Origin: Granulosicoccaceae bacterium | GTDB lineage: Bacteria > Pseudomonadota > Gammaproteobacteria > Granulosicoccales > Granulosicoccaceae | Direction: 5' to 3' | Assembly (NCBI GenBank): GCA_023301405.1 | Contig: JALZUX010000564.1 | Span: 1-18,136 of the forward strand | Length of the DNA stretch: 18,136 nucleotides | Shown: positions 1 to 8,030 of the stretch, in pieces | How positions within the stretch are numbered: position 1 is the first letter of the stretch | Layout: each line of letters begins with the position of its first letter | Notes under the pieces: model-generated | Told to the model about the DNA's origin: nothing | What the model saw: only the letters and a program-made list of their open reading frames with translations | The model's database searches: none | Made by a program: the position numbers and the translations under genes

Positions 1-318
1 GGTGGTTTTCTGCACGCTTTGCCGCCTTTAGCAGTTATGGAAGCTGTACTTTTTCAGTTACTCGGCGTCACGTTTTTAATGTTAACACTGGCTTTAATCA
101 CTGGGTTTGTATTCCTTGACGACGTTTTTGCCCAACGCCTAGTCCATAAAACCGCTTTATCTGTCGTTGCATGGCTACTATTGGCTGTACTGCTTATAGG
201 ACAATGGCAATGGGGGTGGCGCGGTCAAAAAGCCGCTGGCATGACAATTGGCGCATTTCTATCGCTGCTTCTCGGTTATTTTGGCAGTAAACTTGTTATT
301 GAGCTCGTACTTGTTTAG
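1..318 (+). CDS. ypjD: YpjD/CcsA-like inner-membrane protein, 3' end (partial)
   Basis: The reading frame is open from the first base to TAG at 316-318, so the 5' part lies outside the window. The roughly 105 visible residues contain three hydrophobic segments and the C-terminal signature of the CcsA/HemX-like YpjD family: an LPPL start, a phenylalanine-rich helix reaching GFVFLDD, then AQRLVHKT, GQWQWGWRGQKA and a terminal YFGSKLVIELVL. From memory, the E. coli YpjD C-terminus matches this almost position for position. The family is related to cytochrome c assembly proteins, but YpjD itself has no proven role in haem delivery. A corB/yfjD-type gene immediately downstream is the usual gammaproteobacterial neighbour and supports the call. 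A TTG at position 19 is an internal leucine codon, not the start. Confidence 0.87.
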   Translation, partial: GGFLHALPPLAVMEAVLFQLLGVTFLMLTLALITGFVFLDDVFAQRLVHKTALSVVAWLLLAVLLIGQWQWGWRGQKAAGMTIGAFLSLLLGYFGSKLVIELVLV

Positions 319-338
319 AACTTGCCTAGCACCCAACC

Positions 339-363
339 TTGATTGATCAATATATTCAATCAA
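339..363. repeat. AT-rich inverted repeat upstream of the corB promoter
   Basis: TTGATTGA (339-346) and TCAATCAA (356-363) are perfect 8-bp inverted arms around a 9-nt loop. A nested palindrome TTGATCAA lies at 343-350. The element sits 21 nt after the ypjD stop and 17 nt before the -35 box of the corB promoter. The stem has only two G-C pairs and no T-run follows, so it is a poor intrinsic terminator; a protein-binding site is equally possible. Seen in the sequence; function inferred. Confidence 0.35.
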
Positions 364-380
364 TTACTAACAAACCATAC

Positions 381-407
381 TTGACACCCGCTTCAGCAAG
401 CTATAAT
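381..407 (+). promoter_or_regulatory. Predicted sigma-70 promoter of corB
   Basis: A perfect -35 box TTGACA (381-386) is followed after 15 bp by a perfect -10 box TATAAT (402-407). The overlapping AT-rich stretch to 410 also allows registers with 17-18 bp spacing. Transcription would begin near 413-416, giving a leader of about 30 nt before the TTG start at 445. The promoter separates corB from ypjD transcriptionally. Confidence 0.6.
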
Positions 408-444
408 TATACTCACTGCTAAAAGCTAGGACCTACACTACAAC

Positions 445-1782
445 TTGAACGACGTTCCCCTCGGCGTACTCCTTTTAACGCTTACAATCCTAATTGGCTT
501 GTCAGGTTTTTTCTCGGGTTCTGAAACTGCCCTAATGACGCTGAACCGCTATCGTCTCCGCAATCTGGCCAAAAACGGTCATAACGGTGCGATTAAGGCG
601 TCGGCCCTACTCAAAACGCCTGATCGCCTGATTGGGCTAATACTGTTGGGCAACAACTTCGTCAATATTCTAGCGTCGGCGCTGGCCACTATTATGGCCA
701 TTAATCTATGGGGCGATACCGGCATTGCGATAGTTACCGGTGTGTTAACACTGGTGATTTTAATCTTTGCCGAAGTATTACCAAAGACCCTCGCGACGCT
801 TAAATCAGAGCGATTGGCTTTTTTCGCCGCACACATCTACACACCCCTACTCAAATTTGCCTGGCCGCTGGTGTTTTTGATTAATTCTTTCGTCAATTGG
901 CTGTTGGCGCTGGTCGGGGTCGATACCAAACAACACGGCAATGGTGACAAACTCAATAGCGAGGAACTTCGCACCGTTGTCGATGAGGCTGGCGACATGA
1001 TTCCACAGCGCCATCAAAGAATGCTGCTGAATATTCTTGACCTTGAAAAAGTCACTGTCGACGAAATCATGGTGCCACGCAACGAAATAGAAGGGATTGA
1101 TCTCAACGACCCATGGCTCGATATTGTTGAAAAACTTGGCAACAGCAGCCACAGCAGAATGCCGGTATACCGTGAGGATATCGATAACGTCGAGGGCTTC
1201 ATTTATTTGCGAAGAATGCTGAAGCTGCTGAAAGGCGAAGAACTCACGCAGGCCTACCTAGAAAGTAATATTCGCGAGTCTTACTTCGTTCCTGAAGGCA
1301 CCTCGGTAACCTTGCAACTGCTAAATTTTCAAAAGCAAAAGAAACGCATAGGCTTGGTGGTCGATGAATACGGTGACATTCAAGGCCTTGTGACCATTGA
1401 AGATATCCTTGAAGAGATCGTCGGTGAGTTCACCAGTGACCCCACGAAGGATGAAAAACTAAGCGAAATCGTACTAATGCAAGACGGCACCTACACCGTT
1501 CATGGCAGCATATCAGTGCGCGAACTCAACCGGGAGCTAAGCTGGAACCTGCCAACAGAAGGCCCCAAAACTCTCAATGGATTAGTTTTAGAACACCTTC
1601 AAAACATTCCCGAAAAGGGCGCTTCATTTATTATCAATGGGCGTCCTATCGAGATAACAAAGGTGCACAGCAACGTGGTTCAGGTGGCCAGACTAGACAA
1701 ACCTATTCGCAATTATACACCGCGCGAAAACAGCCTCGTTGAACTCACCGAATCTAAAATGCGCGCTTCTATTCAATCCTGA
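445..1782 (+). CDS. corB: CorB/YfjD-type CNNM membrane protein with CBS pair (HlyC/CorC family)
   Basis: This 445-residue protein has the CNNM/CorB layout. Residues about 1-160 form the DUF21 membrane domain, with hydrophobic segments near 4-24, 62-86, 93-113 and 132-157 and the family motif SGSETALMTLNRYR after helix 1. A CBS-domain pair follows at about 200-330, with DEIMVPRNEIEGID and VVDEYGDIQGLVTIEDILEEIVGE as its signatures. A C-terminal CorC_HlyC domain spans about 345-418. Family members are linked to magnesium or cobalt efflux and homeostasis, with the CBS module sensing Mg-ATP; that role is inherited from the family. The TTG at 445 is preceded by AGGA at 428-431, a rather long spacing, but the residues after it fit the family N-terminus. 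Its length is close to the roughly 428 residues of E. coli YfjD. Confidence 0.88.
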   Translation: MNDVPLGVLLLTLTILIGLSGFFSGSETALMTLNRYRLRNLAKNGHNGAIKASALLKTPDRLIGLILLGNNFVNILASALATIMAINLWGDTGIAIVTGVLTLVILIFAEVLPKTLATLKSERLAFFAAHIYTPLLKFAWPLVFLINSFVNWLLALVGVDTKQHGNGDKLNSEELRTVVDEAGDMIPQRHQRMLLNILDLEKVTVDEIMVPRNEIEGIDLNDPWLDIVEKLGNSSHSRMPVYREDIDNVEGFIYLRRMLKLLKGEELTQAYLESNIRESYFVPEGTSVTLQLLNFQKQKKRIGLVVDEYGDIQGLVTIEDILEEIVGEFTSDPTKDEKLSEIVLMQDGTYTVHGSISVRELNRELSWNLPTEGPKTLNGLVLEHLQNIPEKGASFIINGRPIEITKVHSNVVQVARLDKPIRNYTPRENSLVELTESKMRASIQS

Positions 1783-1805
1783 AACACACTCAACTAGCCA
1801 GTCAC

Positions 1806-1821
1806 CTACAACCGGTTGTAG
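1806..1821. promoter_or_regulatory. Perfect 16-bp palindrome between corB and radA
   Basis: CTACAACCGGTTGTAG reads identically on both strands. It lies 24 nt after the corB stop and its centre is about 91 nt before the radA ATG. Folded as RNA it would be a 6-bp stem with a CCGG tetraloop, but only ATTTC follows, so termination would be weak. A dimeric regulator site is an alternative. A smaller inverted repeat, TCGAT-AAAC-ATCGA, follows at 1845-1858. Confidence 0.35.
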
Positions 1822-1904
1822 ATTTCAGCACACTGACTTTTTGATCGATAAACATCGAACCGCCTCGCGCTGTACAATACCCTTTTGACGCAACTTGCTT
1901 CTAA

Positions 1905-3263
1905 ATGGCCAAAACCAAAATAACCTACCACTGCCGGTCCTGCGGCGGTATTTCGCACAAATGGAGTGGCCAATGCGCCGATTGCGGCGAATGGAACACT
2001 CTGGAAGAAGGCGTCGCGCCCAGTAGCGGTGGAAAAAATACTGATCGCTTCCAAGGCTATGCCGGTCAATCAACCGTCACCTCCATTGAAGACGTGAGCC
2101 TTGATGTAGAGCCTAGGCGGAGTACTGGCTTATCAGAGCTCGACAGGGCACTTGGCGGCGGAATTGTCCCTGGGTCTGTCACTCTGATCGGAGGCGACCC
2201 CGGCATTGGAAAATCAACCTTGTTATTGCAATGCATGGCTGCAATTTCGGCTGAGTACCCTTCCCTCTATGTCACCGGTGAAGAATCCCTTCAACAAGTT
2301 ACGCTTCGGGCACGCAGACTCGGGCTACCCGCAAAAAATTTGCGATTGCTGACAGAAACCTGTGTAGAAACTATCACCGCACATGCCAAAGCAGATGCAC
2401 CGCAAATCATGGTGATTGACTCAATCCAAACTGTGTACACAGATGCGATGCAATCAGCCCCCGGGTCAGTGGCACAGGTCAGGGAGTCTGCAGCACATCT
2501 AGTACGCTTCGCCAAGCAAAGTAATATTGCCATGTTTGTAGTAGGGCACGTCACCAAAGAGGGCGCGCTGGCAGGCCCCCGCGTGCTGGAACACATGGTC
2601 GATACCGTACTGTACTTTGAGGGAGACACCAACAGCCGATACCGAGTGATCAGAGCCATCAAAAACCGCTTCGGCGCAGTAAACGAATTGGGCGTCTTTG
2701 TGATGGAAGAAACCGGCCTCAAGGGCGTAAAAAACCCATCTGCACTATTTCTTTCACGGCACGATGAGCCAGTCGCCGGCAGTGTAATTATGGTGACTCG
2801 AGAGGGATCACGCCCGTTACTTGTCGAAGCTCAGGCCCTTGTCACAGGCAGTCATAGCAGCTACCCGCGCCGGGTCACACTAGGCCTTGAACAAAATCGT
2901 CTCAATATGCTGCTCGCCGTTTTACAACGCCACGCCGGTGTCACACTACACGATCAAGATGTATTTATTAATATCGTTGGCGGGGTAAGAATTTCAGAGA
3001 CGGCTGCCGACTTGCCTGCTCTGCTAGCCGCAGTATCCTCCTATAAGGATGTTACCCTCGATAGCAAATTAGCGGTTTTCGGTGAAGTGGGCCTATCCGG
3101 TGAAGTCAGACCTGTCAGTAACGGCCAGGAAAGACTGCAAGAAGCAGCCAAACACGGAATAACCCGCGCCATTGTGCCGCACGCAAACAAACCACGAGCA
3201 AAGATCGACGGCCTTGAAATTATTGCCGTAAAACGATTGGTCGATGCCCTAGAGACGCTTTAA
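1905..3263 (+). CDS. radA: DNA repair protein RadA
   Basis: RadA is a RecA-like, DnaB-type ATPase that promotes branch migration and processing of recombination intermediates. The 452-residue protein shows every expected part. The N-terminal zinc finger uses Cys10, Cys13, Cys24 and Cys27. The Walker A motif GGDPGIGKS is at 96-104, and the hydrophobic strand IMVIDSIQT (168-176) is the Walker B region. The RadA-specific KNRFG motif is at 253-257. The C-terminal Lon-like domain carries GGVRISETAADLPALLA (359-375) and GEVGLSGEVRPV (393-404). The ATG start gives the typical MAKTK opening. No clear Shine-Dalgarno sequence is visible. A possible -10 box TACAAT lies at 1873-1878 with a weak TAAACA about 18 bp upstream, so any promoter is tentative. 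Its length equals the family norm of about 450-460 residues. Confidence 0.96.
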   Translation: MAKTKITYHCRSCGGISHKWSGQCADCGEWNTLEEGVAPSSGGKNTDRFQGYAGQSTVTSIEDVSLDVEPRRSTGLSELDRALGGGIVPGSVTLIGGDPGIGKSTLLLQCMAAISAEYPSLYVTGEESLQQVTLRARRLGLPAKNLRLLTETCVETITAHAKADAPQIMVIDSIQTVYTDAMQSAPGSVAQVRESAAHLVRFAKQSNIAMFVVGHVTKEGALAGPRVLEHMVDTVLYFEGDTNSRYRVIRAIKNRFGAVNELGVFVMEETGLKGVKNPSALFLSRHDEPVAGSVIMVTREGSRPLLVEAQALVTGSHSSYPRRVTLGLEQNRLNMLLAVLQRHAGVTLHDQDVFINIVGGVRISETAADLPALLAAVSSYKDVTLDSKLAVFGEVGLSGEVRPVSNGQERLQEAAKHGITRAIVPHANKPRAKIDGLEIIAVKRLVDALETL

Positions 3264-3320
3264 CGCATAAGTTAGATAACCCGCACAAGGCACTACTATC
3301 GCTCCGTATAGATAAAACAT

Positions 3321-3349
3321 TTGACGGCATATTCGATAGACGTTCTAAT
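3321..3349 (+). promoter_or_regulatory. Predicted sigma-70 promoter of the xseB-ispA unit
   Basis: TTGACG (3321-3326) and TCTAAT (3344-3349) are each one base from consensus and are spaced by the ideal 17 bp. The expected transcription start near 3356 leaves a leader of about 20 nt before the TTG start of xseB at 3376. This excludes the upstream in-frame TTG at 3349, which overlaps the -10 box. Confidence 0.55.
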
Positions 3350-3363
3350 TGCGATCAACCCAC

Positions 3364-3367
3364 GGAG
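3364..3367 (+). promoter_or_regulatory. Ribosome binding site that sets the xseB start
   Basis: GGAG lies 8 nt before the TTG at 3376, the best Shine-Dalgarno spacing in the area. The alternative in-frame TTG at 3349 has no purine-rich sequence before it. The shorter product then begins MSKKPAA, as expected for XseB. Confidence 0.6.
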
Positions 3368-3375
3368 CCATCAAA

Positions 3376-3624
3376 TTGAGTAAAAAACCGGCAGCAATAC
3401 CCAAAAGCACTAAGTTTGAAGATGCCCTTGGCGAGCTGGAAAACCTGATCGAAACACTTGAAGGTGGCGATCAATCTCTTGAAGAGTCATTAGTGCAGTT
3501 TGAACGCGGCATGATGCTGAGCAAGTTTTGTCAGTTATCCTTGTCTGATGCCGAAAAGAAAGTGAAAATTCTAATGGAAGACAAAGGCAGCGAAAAAGGT
3601 CAACTTGCGGATTTCGAGCCGTGA
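3376..3624 (+). CDS. xseB: Exodeoxyribonuclease VII small subunit
   Basis: XseB is the small subunit of exonuclease VII, a single-strand-specific nuclease in which several XseB chains surround XseA. The predicted product is 82 residues, as is usual for the family. It carries the XseB core: FEDALGELENLIETLEGGDQ, then SLEESLVQFERGMML, then LSDAEKKVKILM. The start is TTG at 3376, chosen over the TTG at 3349 because of GGAG 8 nt upstream and the promoter position. Its TGA stop (3622-3624) overlaps the GTG start of ispA (3621-3623), so the two genes are likely translationally coupled. The xseB-ispA-dxs order is standard in gammaproteobacteria. xseA is not in the window. Confidence 0.93.
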   Translation: MSKKPAAIPKSTKFEDALGELENLIETLEGGDQSLEESLVQFERGMMLSKFCQLSLSDAEKKVKILMEDKGSEKGQLADFEP

Positions 3625-4541
3625 CCTCTGTTTCGCCGACTCATGCTGAAAACAGCACCGAACTGCTGTTAAAAAAATACCAGATGATGGCAGATCAGGC
3701 ATTACAGCAGCACCTGCCAACACTAGACCAAACCGGCACCACCCTTGAATCGGCCATGCGCTACGCGGCACTCAATGGAGGCAAACGCATCAGGCCCTGC
3801 CTGGTATACGCCACCGGCGCTGCCTTAAAAGCGCCCAGAAGCAGACTGGATGGTCCCGCGTGTGCAATCGAATTTATGCATGCCTATTCTCTTGTTCACG
3901 ACGACCTACCGTCTATGGACGATGATGATCTGCGCCGGGGTAACCCCACTTGCCATATAAAATATGGCGAAGCCATGGCGATACTGGCTGGCGATGCCCT
4001 TCAAGCACTCGCGTTCACTACGCTGGCAATTTCCCTGCGTAATAAGGTGCCGGCAGACACCATTATTGCCATGATTGATGAACTCGGCACGGCCAGCGGC
4101 GTGCAAGGCATGGCCGCAGGTCAAGCCATCGACCTGCAAGCTGTTGGCAATATCTTGTCACTGCAGGATCTAGAAAGAATGCACACCTGCAAAACCGGCG
4201 CGTTAATCAGCGCCAGCGTTGTACTTGGCGCGATGTGCGCTGATCACGTTGAAGACGAGATAATTACTCAATTGAAAATATTCGGCGAGGCCGTTGGCCT
4301 ATCATTTCAAATTGCCGATGATATTCTTGATGTTGTGGGTGACACCAGCACGCTAGGTAAACCACAGGGCGCTGATATCGCGATGAACAAACCTACATTC
4401 CCATCAATATTAGGCTTGGAAGGCGCCAGACAACACGCAAATAATCAACGCGACAGAGCTTTAGATGCACTAGGCGGCTTAGGCTCAGGGTTTGACGAGC
4501 TACGTGCTTTGGCACTATACGTGGTCGACCGAACTAACTAA
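3621..4541 (+). CDS. ispA: Farnesyl diphosphate synthase (short-chain polyprenyl synthase)
   Basis: The enzyme condenses dimethylallyl and geranyl diphosphate with isopentenyl diphosphate to give C15 farnesyl diphosphate, the precursor of undecaprenyl phosphate and quinones. The 306-residue protein has GGKRIRP at 53-59. Its first aspartate-rich motif is DDLPSMDD at 94-101, followed by DDLRRGNPTCH. KTGALI is at 191-196, and the second aspartate-rich motif is DDILD at 233-237 with GDTSTLGKPQGAD after it. The two residues inserted in the first motif (DDxxxxD) are typical of bacterial IspA enzymes. The GTG start overlaps the xseB stop by 4 nt. Product length is inferred from overall resemblance to E. 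coli IspA. Farnesyl diphosphate also feeds the lipid carrier needed by the polysaccharide genes further right. Confidence 0.94.
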   Translation: MTSVSPTHAENSTELLLKKYQMMADQALQQHLPTLDQTGTTLESAMRYAALNGGKRIRPCLVYATGAALKAPRSRLDGPACAIEFMHAYSLVHDDLPSMDDDDLRRGNPTCHIKYGEAMAILAGDALQALAFTTLAISLRNKVPADTIIAMIDELGTASGVQGMAAGQAIDLQAVGNILSLQDLERMHTCKTGALISASVVLGAMCADHVEDEIITQLKIFGEAVGLSFQIADDILDVVGDTSTLGKPQGADIAMNKPTFPSILGLEGARQHANNQRDRALDALGGLGSGFDELRALALYVVDRTN

Positions 4542-4577
4542 CATAGAGACAATGGGGCGGTCAGGGTAGACAGTGAC

Positions 4578-4606
4578 TTGTCACCACCTCCCAACATACT
4601 GATAAT
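4578..4606 (+). promoter_or_regulatory. Predicted sigma-70 promoter of dxs
   Basis: TTGTCA (4578-4583) and GATAAT (4601-4606) each differ from consensus at one base and are 17 bp apart. Transcription would begin near 4613, giving a leader of about 76 nt. That leader contains the near-perfect dyad TTGTGA-T-TCACAA (4622-4634), of unknown role. The promoter suggests dxs can be expressed independently of xseB-ispA. Confidence 0.5.
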
Positions 4607-4688
4607 AACAGCACTATTAGATTGTGATTCACAAGCAACACCCTGCTAAACAGGTACTGCATGCCTGCCCCCTAACTATGTGATACGA

Positions 4689-6596
4689 ATGCTGGACTCA
4701 GCCAACTTTCCGCTGTTACGAACAATCCAACAGCCAGAAGACCTAAGAGAGTTTTCCGCAAAGCAACTAGAATTGCTTGCAGTGGAACTACGATCCTATC
4801 TTGTGCATTCAGTGGCGCAAACCGGCGGGCATCTAGGCGCAAGCCTAGGCACAGTTGAACTTACGATTGCTCTGCACCACGTGTTTAATACACCCCACGA
4901 TCGAATTGTGTGGGACGTCGGCCATCAGACTTACCCACATAAAATTCTCACGGGTCGTCGTGAACTTATGCATACCATGCGAAAAAAAGGCGGCTTAGCC
5001 GGGTTCCCCAAACGTACCGAAAGTGAATACGATACCTTTGGCGTTGGTCATTCCAGCACATCAATCAGCGCTGCGCTCGGCATGGCACTGGCAGCAAAGT
5101 TGAAACAAGAATCGCGCAAAGTGATCGCCGTGATCGGTGATGGCGCCTTAACTGCCGGCATGGCATTCGAAGCATTAAATGATGCAGGTGACGAAAAAGC
5201 AGATTTACTTGTTATACTCAACGATAATGACATGTCAATTTCACCAAATGTTGGCGCACTCAACAAATACCTAACCCGAATATTGTCCAGCCGTACGTAT
5301 ACCGAAGCCAGAGAAAGCGGCAAGCGAATACTACGACACCTACCGCCTGTAATGGGGTTAGCAAAGCGTACCGAAGAGTACATGAAAAGAATAGTTGCCC
5401 CAGCAACAATATTCAAAGAACTAGGCTTTCAATACTTTGGGCCGGTAGATGGCCACGACCTTCCTAACCTGGTAAAAGCACTGTCTAATTTAAATGCTAT
5501 CAAAGGCCCGCTGTTGCTACACGCTATTACCAAGAAAGGTAAAGGCTACAAGTTTGCCGAAGAGGACGCACTCGCTCTACATTCCGTTACTCCGTTTGAC
5601 CCGGAAACCGGCAAGAAGCTATCAACAGCCAAATGCAGCAGCCCAACTTACACCCAGGTTTTCGGCACATGGCTATGCGACATGGCTGCTAAAGACTCGC
5701 GAATTATCGGCATTACTCCGGCAATGCGTGAAGGCTCGGGCTTGGTCGACTTTGAACAAAAATTTCCAGAGCGTTATTTTGATGTAGGCATCGCCGAACA
5801 ACACTCGGTCACTCTGGCCGCAGGAATGGCCTGCGAGGGCATGAAACCCGTAGTAGCCATTTACTCAACATTTATGCAACGCGCTTACGATCAAATAGTT
5901 CATGATGTTGCCATTCAAAATTTACCCGTACTATTCGCAATAGACCGCGCAGGCTTGGTTGGACCAGACGGCCCCACTCACGCTGGAAGCTACGATTATT
6001 CCTTTATGCGCTGCCTGCCAAATATGGTGGTGATGGCGCCGGCTGACGAAAATGAGTGTCGGCAAATGCTCTACACAGGCTTCAAGCATGACGGACCTGC
6101 GGCCGTTCGATATCCGCGCGGCACCGGACCTGGGGCTGAAGTTCAGCAACAGATGAAAGAAATACCAATTGGCACAGCTGAACTCAAAGAGCAAGGTTCT
6201 AGAGTTGCTCTACTAGCGTTTGGCAGCATGGTATCTGCCGCAGTGACTGTTGGACGCGAGATAAACGCTACCGTTGTTAATATGCGTTTTATTCTCCCCC
6301 TTGATGAAGAACTCATAAAACAAATCGCCACAACCCACGACACCTTGATAACGATAGAAGAAAACACCATATCCGGTGGTGCAGGAAGCGCTATTAACGA
6401 ATGCCTTCACCGCCTTGATCAGCAATCCCGGGTACTCAACATTGGACTACCACAGGAATACTCTGATCACGGAGAGCGTGATGAATTACTGGCTGATTGC
6501 CAACTGGATGAAGCCGGCGTCCGCCATCAAATAGAAATATTTCTTAACACAGCATCTGTACCACACGCCGCAGAAGTAATATCAGTCACTCAGTGA
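4689..6596 (+). CDS. dxs: 1-deoxy-D-xylulose-5-phosphate synthase
   Basis: Dxs joins pyruvate and glyceraldehyde 3-phosphate, using thiamine diphosphate, as the first step of the MEP isoprenoid pathway. With the ATG at 4689 the product is 635 residues. The ThDP/Mg motif GDGALTAGM begins at 150 and reaches NDNDMSIS near 178. The pyrimidine-binding region [16 protein letters not shown] carries the catalytic Glu370. [13 protein letters not shown] carries Asp427 and His431. These numbers coincide with the E. coli residues as I remember them, which favours ATG 4689 over the GTG at 4680. Neither start has a good Shine-Dalgarno sequence. The transketolase-type C-terminal domain ends the protein. The gene follows ispA by 147 nt and has its own predicted promoter. 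Confidence 0.95.
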   Translation: MLDSANFPLLRTIQQPEDLREFSAKQLELLAVELRSYLVHSVAQTGGHLGASLGTVELTIALHHVFNTPHDRIVWDVGHQTYPHKILTGRRELMHTMRKKGGLAGFPKRTESEYDTFGVGHSSTSISAALGMALAAKLKQESRKVIAVIGDGALTAGMAFEALNDAGDEKADLLVILNDNDMSISPNVGALNKYLTRILSSRTYTEARESGKRILRHLPPVMGLAKRTEEYMKRIVAPATIFKELGFQYFGPVDGHDLPNLVKALSNLNAIKGPLLLHAITKKGKGYKFAEEDALALHSVTPFDPETGKKLSTAKCSSPTYTQVFGTWLCDMAAKDSRIIGITPAMREGSGLVDFEQKFPERYFDVGIAEQHSVTLAAGMACEGMKPVVAIYSTFMQRAYDQIVHDVAIQNLPVLFAIDRAGLVGPDGPTHAGSYDYSFMRCLPNMVVMAPADENECRQMLYTGFKHDGPAAVRYPRGTGPGAEVQQQMKEIPIGTAELKEQGSRVALLAFGSMVSAAVTVGREINATVVNMRFILPLDEELIKQIATTHDTLITIEENTISGGAGSAINECLHRLDQQSRVLNIGLPQEYSDHGERDELLADCQLDEAGVRHQIEIFLNTASVPHAAEVISVTQ

Positions 6597-6629
6597 AACA
6601 CTGACACAGCACAGCACTAAACAAATAAT

Positions 6630-7445
6630 ATGACCAATTCTACCGACGCCAAAAAACCTGAAAACGGCATGCCCGATGTTCAGAACTACGAAGACTTGAG
6701 GCATGTTGCAATTACACGCGTCGGCATAAAAAGCATTCGCTCGCCGGTTATCATTAGTGATAACGGCCAAACCCAAAACACTATCGCTACTTTTGCCTTC
6801 TCTGTTTACCTACCAGAAGATCGCAAAGGCACGCATATGTCGCGCTTTACTCAACTGCTAAACGATTACCGCCCCCGAGTTTTATCAGCGGCTAATTTTT
6901 CTGAAATGTATTCCGACATGCTGACTCGCCTTGAAAGCGATACCGGCACAATCAGTATGGAATTTCCATACTTCATCGAAAAACTGGCACCAGTGACAAA
7001 GTTACCGGGCATGATGGATTACTCCCTTACTCTGTGCGCTAGCGGTAACGACAGTGGCGAAATTGAAACCAGAATAAAACTTGATATCCCGGTTACCACC
7101 TTGTGCCCTTGCTCAAAAGAAATTTCAAAGTACGGTGCCCACAGTCAACGGTCGGTTATTTCGATTAACGCATTGTTGGCCGATAGAGATACTTTTAATT
7201 GCCAAGATCTGATTGTCAGCGCCGAACAACAAGCATCTGCTCAGCTCTACAGTCAGTTAAAACGTGCTGATGAAAAATTCGTGACCGAGCACGCCTATGA
7301 AAATCCGCGGTTCGTCGAAGACCTGATCCGCGAAGTTGCCACTGAGTTAAATAACAATAGTGGCATCAGCGCTTATGAACTAGAAGTTGAAAACTTCGAA
7401 TCAATTCACAACCACTCGGCATTCGCTCAAATTGTGAAGCAGTAG
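6630..7445 (+). CDS. folE2: GTP cyclohydrolase IB (FolE2)
   Basis: FolE2 converts GTP to 7,8-dihydroneopterin triphosphate, the entry step to folate and, in many bacteria, queuosine. It is structurally distinct from the zinc enzyme FolE1 and can use other divalent metals. The 271-residue protein has the family hallmarks VTTLCPCSKEIS (155-166), with the metal-binding Cys159, and GAHSQRS (169-175) with His171. A C-terminal NFESIHNHSAFA (255-266) contributes Glu257 and His260. These fit the residues known in the Neisseria enzyme with a constant offset. The ATG at 6630 lies 33 nt after dxs, so co-transcription is likely. ATG at codon 14 is a possible alternative start. No Zur-like site was recognised in the short gap. 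Confidence 0.94.
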   Translation: MTNSTDAKKPENGMPDVQNYEDLRHVAITRVGIKSIRSPVIISDNGQTQNTIATFAFSVYLPEDRKGTHMSRFTQLLNDYRPRVLSAANFSEMYSDMLTRLESDTGTISMEFPYFIEKLAPVTKLPGMMDYSLTLCASGNDSGEIETRIKLDIPVTTLCPCSKEISKYGAHSQRSVISINALLADRDTFNCQDLIVSAEQQASAQLYSQLKRADEKFVTEHAYENPRFVEDLIREVATELNNNSGISAYELEVENFESIHNHSAFAQIVKQ

Positions 7446-7453
7446 CAAAATCA

Positions 7454-7480
7454 TTGACTTTTACTAACCCACCTTATCAT
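7454..7480 (+). promoter_or_regulatory. Possible promoter of yaiI
   Basis: TTGACT (7454-7459) and TATCAT (7475-7480) are each one base from consensus, but their spacing is only 15 bp. They fall in the 95-nt gap between folE2 and yaiI and would give a leader of about 55 nt. The short spacing makes this tentative. Confidence 0.35.
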
Positions 7481-7540
7481 TCGTCATGTTTCGTTACAGG
7501 TACCAGACGCTTTACTAGAAACTAATTTGAGCACGCCAAG

Positions 7541-8005
7541 ATGAAAATATGGGTTGATGCTGACGCCTGTCCAGTTGTCATTAAAGAGATACTCTTTAAA
7601 GCCTCACAGCGAACTCGTATCCCTATGACGCTGGTAGCTAACCACTCTATGCGCGCACCTAAACTGAGCTGGATCACTTTCCTGCAAGTCGAAAGTGGCT
7701 TTGACGTCGCGGATAACGAAATCGTTAATCGCCTGCAGGCAGGTGACCTGGTTATTACCAGCGACATACCACTAGCTGCAGAAGTGGTCGCCAACAAGGC
7801 CCATGCTTTAAATCCCCGTGGGACTCTTTACACCACTGAGAATATAAAACAACACTTAAACATGCGGGATTTTATGGATACCTTGCGTGGAAGCGGTATA
7901 GACACCGGTGGACTATCCAGCATGAGCGATAAAGAAAGACGAGAATTCGCCAATCAACTCGACCGATTCCTACAGCGTAATGGCAAACCAAAGCCACCGC
8001 TATAA
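7541..8005 (+). CDS. yaiI: YaiI/YqxD family protein (UPF0178, DUF188)
   Basis: The 154-residue product matches the YaiI/YqxD family along its whole length. It has the N-terminal [16 protein letters not shown], then [40 protein letters not shown] and [14 protein letters not shown]. coli YaiI is about 152 residues. The acidic motifs (DADAC near the N-terminus and TSDIPLA) resemble a PIN-like nuclease core, and family databases describe it as NYN/PIN-related, but no cellular function is established. The ATG at 7541 gives the usual [11 protein letters not shown] opening; the ribosome binding site is weak. The 2OG oxygenase gene starts 25 nt after the stop. Confidence 0.92.
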   Translation: MKIWVDADACPVVIKEILFKASQRTRIPMTLVANHSMRAPKLSWITFLQVESGFDVADNEIVNRLQAGDLVITSDIPLAAEVVANKAHALNPRGTLYTTENIKQHLNMRDFMDTLRGSGIDTGGLSSMSDKERREFANQLDRFLQRNGKPKPPL

Positions 8006-8030
8006 TCACGAACACTACGGCACTTGAATC

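Noticed and set aside
3349..3351. TTG as the start of xseB
   Set aside because: It overlaps the predicted -10 box and lacks a ribosome binding site, whereas the TTG at 3376 has GGAG 8 nt upstream.
4622..4634. TTGTGA-T-TCACAA as a CRP site
   Set aside because: CRP sites have TGTGA and TCACA half-sites separated by 6 bp; here the spacing is 1 bp.
4680..4682. GTG as the start of dxs
   Set aside because: Possible, but the ATG at 4689 gives catalytic-residue numbering identical to E. coli Dxs; neither has a good ribosome binding site, so this is a preference rather than proof.
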